From JBBCJM01 sp037190175 (GTDB lineage Bacteria; Pseudomonadota; Alphaproteobacteria; Rhodobacterales; Rhodobacteraceae), in NCBI GenBank assembly GCA_037190175.1, contig JBBCJM010000094.1, positions 1 to 8,111 of the forward strand: a stretch of 8,111 nt of DNA, given 5' to 3'. Positions 1 through 4,971 of the stretch are shown here, piece by piece (positions within the stretch are counted from its first letter, which is position 1; every line of letters begins with the position of its first letter). The position numbers were made by a program, and so were the translations under genes. The notes under the pieces were generated by a model. That model was given only the letters and a program-made list of their open reading frames with translations, was not told the DNA's origin and ran no database searches.

Positions 1-3
1 CCG

Positions 4-26
4 TCCCTCCCCACGAGGGGGAGGGA
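4..26. repeat. GC-rich inverted repeat (hairpin) at window edge
   Basis: Perfect 9-bp arms (TCCCTCCCC at 4-12 and GGGGAGGGA at 18-26) flank a 5-nt loop. No T-run follows on either strand, so it is not a classical intrinsic terminator. It lies far downstream of clpX and may belong to a gene outside the window. The rest of 27-98 shows nothing I can call. Confidence 0.5.
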
Positions 27-98
27 GGCGCGAGACTTCATCCGGTGGTGCCAGTGCAGCGGTTCCACCCGAGCCGACGGCGCTCCGAAGGCGGCGAG

Positions 99-145
99 GG
101 GCGGGAGCGTCTCCCGCCCGCAAACAGAAAAGGGGCGGACCCGCC
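99..145 (-). terminator. Possible clpX terminator region with two hairpins
   Basis: Reading the minus strand past the clpX stop, a short stem (GGCGG/CCGCC, plus-strand 134-138 and 141-145) is followed by CC-TTTT-CTGTTT, the only T-rich stretch downstream of clpX. Just beyond it is a strong 9-bp hairpin with a 3-nt loop (GGGCGGGAG at 99-107, CTCCCGCCC at 111-119). The first stem is short and its loop tight, so intrinsic termination is plausible but weakly supported. The second hairpin could protect the 3' end of the transcript. Confidence 0.4.
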
Positions 146-171
146 GGCCCGTCCCCCCCGATTCCCGCCCG

Positions 172-1437
172 TCAGGCGCTGGCGGCCTGTTTCTTCTTGC
201 CGGTGGTCTCGGCGTGGACGACCAGCGGCTTGGCGCTGCCGTTCACCACTTCCTCGTTCACCACTACCTCCTGCACGCCCTCCATGCCCGGCAGTTCGAA
301 CATGGTGTCCAAGAGGATGTCCTCCATGATCGAGCGCAGGCCCCGCGCGCCGGTCTTGCGCTTGATCGCGCGGCGGGCGATGGCCGAGAGCGCGTCGGCG
401 GTGAAGGTCAGGTGTACGCCCTCGATGTCGAACAGCCGCTGGTACTGCTTGACCAGCGCGTTCTTCGGCTCGGTCAGGATCTGCACCAGCGCGGCCTCGT
501 CGAGGTCGGTCAGGGTGGCGATCACCGGCAGGCGGCCGACGAACTCGGGGATCAGGCCGAACTTCAGCAGGTCCTCGGGCTCCAGCTCGCCGAAGAGCTC
601 CCCGGCGCCGCGCGCATCCGGGTCCTTCACCGCCGCGCCGAAGCCCATGCCGGACCCCTTGTTGCGCTGGGCGATGATCTTCTCCAGCCCCGCGAAAGCG
701 CCGCCGCAGATGAACAGGATGTTGGTGGTATCCACTTGCAGGAATTCCTGCTGCGGATGCTTGCGCCCGCCCTGCGGCGGCACACTGGCCACCGTGCCCT
801 CCATGATCTTCAGCAGCGCCTGCTGCACCCCCTCGCCCGAGACGTCGCGGGTGATCGAGGGGTTGTCGGACTTGCGGGTGATCTTGTCGACCTCGTCGAT
901 ATAGACGATGCCGCGCTGCGCCCGCTCCACGTTGTACTCGCTGGCCTGCAGCAACTTGAGGATGATGTTCTCCACATCCTCGCCCACGTAGCCCGCCTCG
1001 GTCAGCGTCGTCGCATCCGCCATGGTGAAGGGCACGTCGAGGATCCGCGCCAGCGTCTGCGCCAGCAGCGTCTTGCCCGTGCCGGTCGGCCCGATCAGCA
1101 GGATGTTCGACTTCGCCAGTTCCACATCGGTCTTCGAGGAATGGTTCAGCCGCTTGTAGTGGTTGTGCACCGCCACCGAGAGCACGCGCTTGGCGTGGAA
1201 CTGGCCGATCACGTAGTCGTCCAGCACCTTGCAGATCTCGCGGGGCGTCGGCACCCCGTCCGAGGACTTGAGCCCGGTGGTCTTGGTCTCCTCCCGGATG
1301 ATGTCCATGCACAGTTCGACGCATTCGTCGCAGATGAACACGGTCGGCCCCGCGATCAGCTTCCTGACCTCGTGCTGGCTCTTGCCGCAGAACGAGCAGT
1401 AAAGCGTGTTCTTGCTGTCGCCGGAATTCGTCGCCAT
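172..1437 (-). CDS. clpX: ATP-dependent Clp protease ATP-binding subunit ClpX
   Basis: ClpX is the AAA+ unfoldase that forms a hexamer, recognises tagged or misfolded substrates and threads them into the ClpP chamber in the cytoplasm. The 421-aa product has the whole family layout: an N-terminal zinc-binding domain with C14, C17, C36 and C39; Walker A GPTGTGKT at 116-123; the pore loop GYVG at 149-152; Walker B IVYIDEVDK at 177-185; the RKH loop at 225-227; the arginine-finger segment GLIPEFVGR ending at R302; and sensor-2 GARGLRS around R365. The ClpP-docking loop reads MGF (264-266), where E. coli has IGF. Length matches the family (about 420 aa). The ATG at 1437 was chosen because the protein then begins MATNSGDSKN just before the zinc domain, with GAGG upstream; the 18 codons of open frame before it do not look like ClpX. 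It lies 99 bp downstream of clpP on the same strand, with a hairpin and a possible promoter of its own in the gap. Confidence 0.98.
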   Translation of the reverse strand: MATNSGDSKNTLYCSFCGKSQHEVRKLIAGPTVFICDECVELCMDIIREETKTTGLKSSDGVPTPREICKVLDDYVIGQFHAKRVLSVAVHNHYKRLNHSSKTDVELAKSNILLIGPTGTGKTLLAQTLARILDVPFTMADATTLTEAGYVGEDVENIILKLLQASEYNVERAQRGIVYIDEVDKITRKSDNPSITRDVSGEGVQQALLKIMEGTVASVPPQGGRKHPQQEFLQVDTTNILFICGGAFAGLEKIIAQRNKGSGMGFGAAVKDPDARGAGELFGELEPEDLLKFGLIPEFVGRLPVIATLTDLDEAALVQILTEPKNALVKQYQRLFDIEGVHLTFTADALSAIARRAIKRKTGARGLRSIMEDILLDTMFELPGMEGVQEVVVNEEVVNGSAKPLVVHAETTGKKKQAASA

Positions 1438-1462
1438 GCCTGACCTCAGCCTCGTCAGCGGA

Positions 1463-1491
1463 AGCCTAGGCCAAAGGCCGGGGCTCCACAA
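1463..1491 (-). promoter_or_regulatory. Candidate clpX promoter (TTGTGG-17-TAGGCT)
   Basis: On the minus strand a TTGTGG -35-like hexamer (plus-strand 1486-1491) is followed after 17 bp by TAGGCT (1463-1468), about 25 bp before the clpX ATG. The -35 hexamer and the spacer length are the same as in the clpP promoter candidate. The -10 matches the sigma-70 consensus at only 3 of 6 positions. It lies immediately downstream of the 1501-1525 hairpin, which would suit separate expression of clpX. Confidence 0.35.
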
Positions 1492-1500
1492 TGCGGAAAT

Positions 1501-1525
1501 CCGGGGGGCGGCGGAGGCCCCCCGG
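1501..1525 (-). terminator. Strong hairpin between clpP and clpX (terminator or attenuator)
   Basis: Perfect 9-bp GC arms (CCGGGGGGC at 1501-1509, GCCCCCCGG at 1517-1525) enclose a 7-nt loop. It starts 11 bp after the clpP stop on the minus strand and is followed there by ATTT, only a weak T-tract. Partial termination or mRNA 3'-end stabilisation of clpP is the likely role. The same 8-bp arm core recurs at 3582-3604. Confidence 0.5.
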
Positions 1526-1536
1526 TCAACAAGCCG

Positions 1537-2169
1537 TCACTTCCCCGTGTCGTCCATCTTGCCGCGGGGCGAGAGGATGTCGTCGATCAGGCCCCATTTC
1601 TTGGCGTCCTCGGCCGACATGAAGTTGTCGCGCTCCAGCGCGGCCTCCACCGTGTCGTAGTCCTGCCCGGTGTGGTTGACGTAGATCTCGTTCAGCCGGC
1701 GCTTGAGCTTCAGCGTCTCCTGCGCGTGGATCCAGATGTCGGTCGCCTGGCCCTGGTAGCCGCCCGAGGGCTGGTGCACCATGATCCGGCTGTTGGGCAG
1801 GCTGTAGCGCATGCCCTTCTCGCCCGCGGTCAGCAGCAGCGAGCCCATCGAGGCCGCCTGCCCGATCACCAGGGTCGAGACCTTGGGCTTGATGTACTGC
1901 ATCGTGTCGTAGATCGACAGGCCCGATGTCACCACGCCGCCGGGCGAGTTGATGTACATCGAGATTTCCTTGGAGGGATTCTCGGCCTCCAGGAACAGGA
2001 GCTGCGCGCAGATCAGGCTCGACATCCCGTCGTGCACCGGGCCGGCGAGGAAGATGATCCGTTCCTTCAGCAGCCGCGAATAGATGTCATAGGCCCGCTC
2101 GCCCCGGCTGGTCTGTTCGACCACCATCGGCACGAGGGTATTCATGTAGGTGTCGATAGGGTCGCGCAT
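1537..2169 (-). CDS. clpP: ATP-dependent Clp protease proteolytic subunit ClpP
   Basis: ClpP is the serine peptidase that assembles as a double heptamer and degrades proteins delivered by ClpX or ClpA. The 210-aa product is full length for the family. The catalytic triad is visible: S107 in GQAASMGS, H132 in MVHQPSGG and D181 in RDNFMSA. These align with E. coli S111, H136 and D185 (precursor numbering) with a constant offset of four. The oxyanion-loop segment INSPGG is at 73-78. The ATG at 2169 gives a short N-terminal extension (MRDPIDTYMNT...) of the kind that is processed in ClpP; the Met at residue 9 is a possible internal start. A GAGGCAGG stretch precedes the ATG. A sigma-70-like promoter lies 50-80 bp upstream and clpX follows downstream. 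No trigger factor (tig) gene is adjacent, unlike E. coli. Confidence 0.98.
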   Translation of the reverse strand: MRDPIDTYMNTLVPMVVEQTSRGERAYDIYSRLLKERIIFLAGPVHDGMSSLICAQLLFLEAENPSKEISMYINSPGGVVTSGLSIYDTMQYIKPKVSTLVIGQAASMGSLLLTAGEKGMRYSLPNSRIMVHQPSGGYQGQATDIWIHAQETLKLKRRLNEIYVNHTGQDYDTVEAALERDNFMSAEDAKKWGLIDDILSPRGKMDDTGK

Positions 2170-2220
2170 CAGCCTGCCTCGCCGCTTCTGTCGGGGAATA
2201 CGTCCATGATCCTTGCCGGA

Positions 2221-2249
2221 ATCTTAGTGACCCGCCCCGGCGACCACAA
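2221..2249 (-). promoter_or_regulatory. Candidate clpP promoter (TTGTGG-17-TAAGAT)
   Basis: On the minus strand, TTGTGG (plus-strand 2244-2249) and TAAGAT (2221-2226) are separated by exactly 17 bp. The -10 matches TATAAT at 4 of 6 positions and the -35 matches TTGACA at 3 of 6. A start site near 2214 would give a leader of about 45 nt before the clpP ATG. The -35 sits in CCCTTGTGG, and the CTTG core is also shared by alphaproteobacterial RpoH (heat-shock) promoters, so sigma-32 use is an open possibility. Confidence 0.5.
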
Positions 2250-2270
2250 GGGCAGGTCCGGCGGGCGGGG

Positions 2271-2804
2271 TCATCGGTACGGGTGGCTGCCGGCTGGCTC
2301 ATCAAAAAGGTCAGGCGTATCGGGCGGCGGCAGCGGCAGAAAGGCCGTCAGTTCCTCGTACAGCGAGATCTCGTTCAGCACGGTGTCCCTGCGCTGCCAT
2401 CCAACAGCGACGACGGCCAGCAGGTGGATCAGGCGAGGATTGTCATGAAACCAGTGGACGGTCTCTTGCAGCGCCCACTTCTGAAAGTCGTCGATCATCC
2501 GGTCGAGGTGGGTCGTTCCGGGGATGGCGGGCAAGAGGTGGTTGTTCTGCAATCGCCAGTATGCGGCGATGTGACCGTGGGCTACATAGAGTGTCCGCAG
2601 GTCGAACAACTCCTCGCTGCGCAGTTCCCGCGCCAGCGGTAGATTCTCGGCGCCCAGCGCAATGGCGGAGCGATGGATGAGGTAGGCCACCCTGCCGACC
2701 ACGCGCGACATGGTGTCCGCCGCCGCATCCGCCATCGCGTCGCGCAGTTCCTGCCAGTCGTCACCCGCAAAGACCGGCCGCGTGGCGTTGCGCCGCTCGG
2801 TCAC
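2271..2804 (-). CDS. Uncharacterised helical protein, 177 aa
   Basis: I do not recognise this family. The protein has no signal peptide and no clear membrane segment, so it is probably cytoplasmic. Residues 15-155 look largely alpha-helical and rich in His, Trp and Leu, with a conserved-looking centre (YVAHGHIAAYW at 73-83, then WALQETVHWFHDNP at 110-123). The tail is a proline-rich linker (PLPPPDTP, 157-164) followed by an acidic DLFDE motif (165-169). The frame opens with GTG at 2804; the same frame is stopped upstream at 2862-2864 with no ATG between, and the Shine-Dalgarno is weak (GGA only), so the Met at residue 24 or 32 could be the true start. Codons such as CTA, GTA, ACA, CGA, GGA and TTG are more frequent than in neighbouring genes, suggesting weaker codon adaptation or more recent acquisition. 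A TATAGT -10-like box (2864-2869, minus strand) and a 7-bp dyad precede it. It ends 101 bp before clpP, which appears to have its own promoter, so a functional link is not shown. Confidence 0.75.
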   Translation of the reverse strand: MTERRNATRPVFAGDDWQELRDAMADAAADTMSRVVGRVAYLIHRSAIALGAENLPLARELRSEELFDLRTLYVAHGHIAAYWRLQNNHLLPAIPGTTHLDRMIDDFQKWALQETVHWFHDNPRLIHLLAVVAVGWQRRDTVLNEISLYEELTAFLPLPPPDTPDLFDEPAGSHPYR

Positions 2805-2817
2805 GGTGCGTCCGAAG

Positions 2818-2838
2818 ATGTCGGAGTGCCCCCGACAT
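2818..2838. repeat. Inverted repeat ATGTCGG-N7-CCGACAT upstream of the 177-aa gene
   Basis: Perfect 7-bp arms at 2818-2824 and 2832-2838 surround a 7-nt spacer, centred about 24 bp before the GTG start of the minus-strand gene. It lies between a TATAGT -10-like box and the start codon. It could be an operator for a dimeric regulator or a leader hairpin in the mRNA. Chance occurrence cannot be excluded. Confidence 0.4.
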
Positions 2839-2977
2839 GCCGGCGCAGCACGTCCAAATTGTCACTATAGCACGGACTGTTCGTCATCGCCGCCCCCGTC
2901 TGCCCGACATTGCCCCTGCCGCGGTTGCGAAAAGGTTAACCACGGCGGGCCGGACCTGCCAACCGTCCCCGTGGCGA

Positions 2978-3007
2978 TTGGCAGCACCGCCCCGGCGGTG
3001 CTATCCT
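2978..3007 (+). promoter_or_regulatory. Candidate CAP-gene promoter with palindromic spacer
   Basis: TTGGCA (2978-2983; 5 of 6 matches to the -35 consensus) and TATCCT (3002-3007; 4 of 6 to the -10 consensus) are 18 bp apart. The spacer is itself a near-perfect palindrome: GCACCGCC (2984-2991), two C bases, then GGCGGTGC (2994-3001). A start near 3013 leaves a leader of about 26 nt containing the GGAG ribosome site at 3028-3031, 7 nt before the ATG at 3039. Confidence 0.5.
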
Positions 3008-3038
3008 GCCCGCCATTCCCTTTCCCCGGAGCCCGCCC

Positions 3039-3506
3039 ATGACCCTGCGCCGCCTGATCCTCGCCGCCGCCCTGGCGCTGACGGCCGGGGCTGCCGCCCA
3101 TGCCTGCACCCGGCCCGCGAACCTTTCGGCGGTGACGGCCGAGGCGGCGGCGCTGATCAATGCCCAGCGCGGGCAGGCGGGGCTGCCGGCGCTGCGGGTT
3201 TCCGGCAACCTGACCAAGGCGGCGCAGGACCATTCCTGCGACCAGGCGGGCACGCGGAAGATGGGGCATACCGGCTCGGACGGCTCGAGCCTGTCGACGC
3301 GGCTCAGGCGCGTCGGCTACCGCTTCCGCGCCGCCAACGAAAACGTCTACAGCGGCGCCGGCGGGCCGGCGGATGCGGTGAGATGGTGGATGAACTCGGC
3401 CGGCCACAAGCGCAACATCCTGTCGGGCAGCACGCGAGACATGGGCATCGGCGTGGCGCGCGGCGCGGACAACCGGCTCTACTGGACCTTCGTCTCGGGC
3501 GGCTGA
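3039..3506 (+). CDS. Secreted CAP/SCP-domain (PR-1-like) protein
   Basis: A 155-aa exported single-domain CAP-superfamily protein. Residues 1-22 form a Sec-type signal peptide (MTLRR, a hydrophobic Leu/Ala core, then AHA before C23), so the mature protein should be periplasmic or secreted. No lipobox precedes C23. The CAP signature runs in order: INAQRGQAGLPAL (40-52), AAQDHSCDQA with H65 (61-70), GHTGSDGSSLSTRL (76-89), VGYRFRAANENV with E101 (92-103), WMNSAGHKRNIL with H123 (117-128), and a closing MGIGVARG...YWTFV. H65, E101 and H123 are the likely cavity residues. C23 and C67 could form a disulfide. Biochemical roles of bacterial CAP proteins are poorly known; lipid or ligand binding and protease-like roles have been suggested for the superfamily. 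GGAG 7 nt before the ATG supports the start. It is monocistronic here, divergent from the 177-aa gene and convergent with the histidine kinase. Confidence 0.92.
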   Translation: MTLRRLILAAALALTAGAAAHACTRPANLSAVTAEAAALINAQRGQAGLPALRVSGNLTKAAQDHSCDQAGTRKMGHTGSDGSSLSTRLRRVGYRFRAANENVYSGAGGPADAVRWWMNSAGHKRNILSGSTRDMGIGVARGADNRLYWTFVSGG

Positions 3507-3581
3507 GGGGCCAAGAAGGGGCGGTTGGGTCAGATTGTCCCCGCTTTGCTTTCTTTGGTGTCCTAAATATCCTCGGGGGGT

Positions 3582-3604
3582 CCGGGGGGTGGAAAACCCC
3601 CCGG
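3582..3604. terminator. Hairpin between convergent CAP and kinase genes
   Basis: CCGGGGGGT (3582-3590) pairs with ACCCCCCGG (3596-3604), 9 bp around a 5-nt loop, in the 119-bp gap between two convergent genes. It is well placed to end transcription from both sides, although neither strand shows a long T-run after it; TTTGCTTTCTTT on the plus strand lies before it, at 3544-3555. The arm core equals that of the clpP-clpX hairpin. Confidence 0.55.
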
Positions 3605-3625
3605 CGCGCGCCACCCGCGCCACGC

Positions 3626-4924
3626 CTACCGGGCCAGCACCAGCTCGGCCCGCAGCCCGCCCAGCGCCTCGCTGTCGGAAAGCCGCAGGTCGCCGCCGTG
3701 GCTGCGCGCCACGTCCGCGGCGATGGCCAGCCCCAGCCCCACGCCGCCGCCGCGGTTGGGATCGCGCGCCTCGTCCAGCCGCACGAAGGGTTGCAGCGCC
3801 GCCTCGCGCCGGTCGGGGGGGATCCCCGGCCCGTCGTCCTCGACCACGATGCGCAGGTTGCGGTCGGTGCCGGCGATGCGCACCTCGGCGCGCGTGCCAT
3901 GGCGCAGCGCGTTGCCGATCAGGTTCTCCACCGCCCGGCCCACCGCCTGCGGGCGCATGACCGTGGACCCGGCGCCCTCGACCCCCGCCAGCCGCACCTG
4001 CCCGCCCGAGCGCGTGTAGCCCTCGACCACCCCCCTGACCAGCGCCGCGGGGTCGGTGGGCTGCGGCTCCTCCATCGCGTCGCCGCGGGCGAAGGCCAGG
4101 AACTCGTCCACCAGCCGCTGCATCTGCGCCACGTCGGCCTGCAAGGCTTGCGTCTCCTCGTCCTCCGGCAGCATGGCGAGGCCCAGCCGCAGCCGGGTCA
4201 GGGGCGTGCGCAGGTCGTGGCTGATGCCCGACAGCATCATGGTGCGGCTTTCGATCTGCCGCTCGATCCGCGCCCGCATGTCCAGGAAGGCCCGCCCCGC
4301 CGCCCGCACCTCCACCGCGCCGCGCGGGCGATAGGGCAGGTGCTGGCCCTTGCCGAAGGCCTCGGCCGCCGCCGCCAGCCGGGTGATCGGCCGCAGTTGC
4401 GCGCGCAGGAAGTAATAGGCGATCAGCGTCATCAGGAGCGAGGTGCCGATCATCAGCACCAGAAGCTGGTGCGGGTTCGAGGCCGAGACCCGCCGCCGCG
4501 GCACGTCCACCCGCAGCTCGCCCCCCGCGGTCTCCATCAGCACCAGCACCCGGCGCGGATCCTCCACCAGCGCCACCGCGCGCAGCCCCGGCAGCCCTTC
4601 CTGCAGGCTTTCGATCACCACCCGGCCGGAAAGGTCGAACCACTCCCGCGACGGCGCGGCGGGCAGCGGCTCGGCCGGCAGGCTGGCCTCCAGCCCCAGC
4701 CGCGCGGCGGTGCCGGCCACCGGCTCGCCCGCCTCGGCGAGGTCGCGCAGGTAGAGGATCTCCTGCACCACCCCCTCGGTCAGCTGCCGGGTGACGCCCT
4801 CGTAATGCCGCTGGATGAAGGCCAGCGAGACCACCAGCTGGATCGCCAGCACCGGCACGATCAGGATCAGCGCGGCCCGGCCATAGAGCCCCAGCGGCAG
4901 GAGGGATTTCAACCGGAACGCCAT
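3626..4924 (-). CDS. EnvZ-like membrane sensor histidine kinase (no adjacent response regulator)
   Basis: A 432-aa inner-membrane two-component sensor kinase. Membrane helices lie at about 17-37 and 152-173, enclosing a periplasmic sensor region of about 115 residues. A HAMP linker follows (about 174-226, with LRPITRLAAAAEAF). The dimerisation/phosphoacceptor domain carries SGISHDLRTPLTRLRL with H236 as the phosphorylated histidine. The ATPase domain has the N-box ENLIGNALRH (333-342), the G1 box EDDGPGIP (362-369) and the G2 box GGGVGLGLAI (392-401). The H-box and overall length resemble EnvZ, but the stimulus is unknown. All catalytic motifs are intact, so it should be active. The ATG at 4924 is forced from upstream: an in-frame TAG occurs four codons before it. 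No good Shine-Dalgarno is visible. No response regulator lies on either side: the 5' neighbour is divergent and the 3' neighbour convergent. Its partner must be encoded elsewhere. Confidence 0.95.
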   Translation of the reverse strand: MAFRLKSLLPLGLYGRAALILIVPVLAIQLVVSLAFIQRHYEGVTRQLTEGVVQEILYLRDLAEAGEPVAGTAARLGLEASLPAEPLPAAPSREWFDLSGRVVIESLQEGLPGLRAVALVEDPRRVLVLMETAGGELRVDVPRRRVSASNPHQLLVLMIGTSLLMTLIAYYFLRAQLRPITRLAAAAEAFGKGQHLPYRPRGAVEVRAAGRAFLDMRARIERQIESRTMMLSGISHDLRTPLTRLRLGLAMLPEDEETQALQADVAQMQRLVDEFLAFARGDAMEEPQPTDPAALVRGVVEGYTRSGGQVRLAGVEGAGSTVMRPQAVGRAVENLIGNALRHGTRAEVRIAGTDRNLRIVVEDDGPGIPPDRREAALQPFVRLDEARDPNRGGGVGLGLAIAADVARSHGGDLRLSDSEALGGLRAELVLAR

Positions 4925-4971
4925 GCGGCTAGCCTAGGGCCGCGGCAGGCGGGGCGGAAGGGGGCAGGGCC

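Noticed and set aside
38..1324. Long open frame of 428 codons on the minus strand overlapping clpX in another frame
   Set aside because: Low-complexity Arg/Gly/Ala translation, fully inside the real clpX gene; a by-product of GC-rich codon use.
2231..2270. Imperfect GC inverted repeat after the 177-aa gene as a terminator
   Set aside because: Arms (CCCGCC and GGCGGGCGGGG) pair only with bulges, no T-run follows, and the region overlaps the better supported clpP promoter.
3039..3506. Lipoprotein signal (Cys23 after AHA)
   Set aside because: The residues before the Cys are A-H-A, not the L-[AS]-[GA]-C lipobox; an ordinary Sec signal peptide fits better.
2865..4643. 592-codon minus-strand open frame overlapping the kinase and the CAP gene
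   Set aside because: A shifted frame of the kinase and antisense to the CAP gene; no domain or signal sequence.
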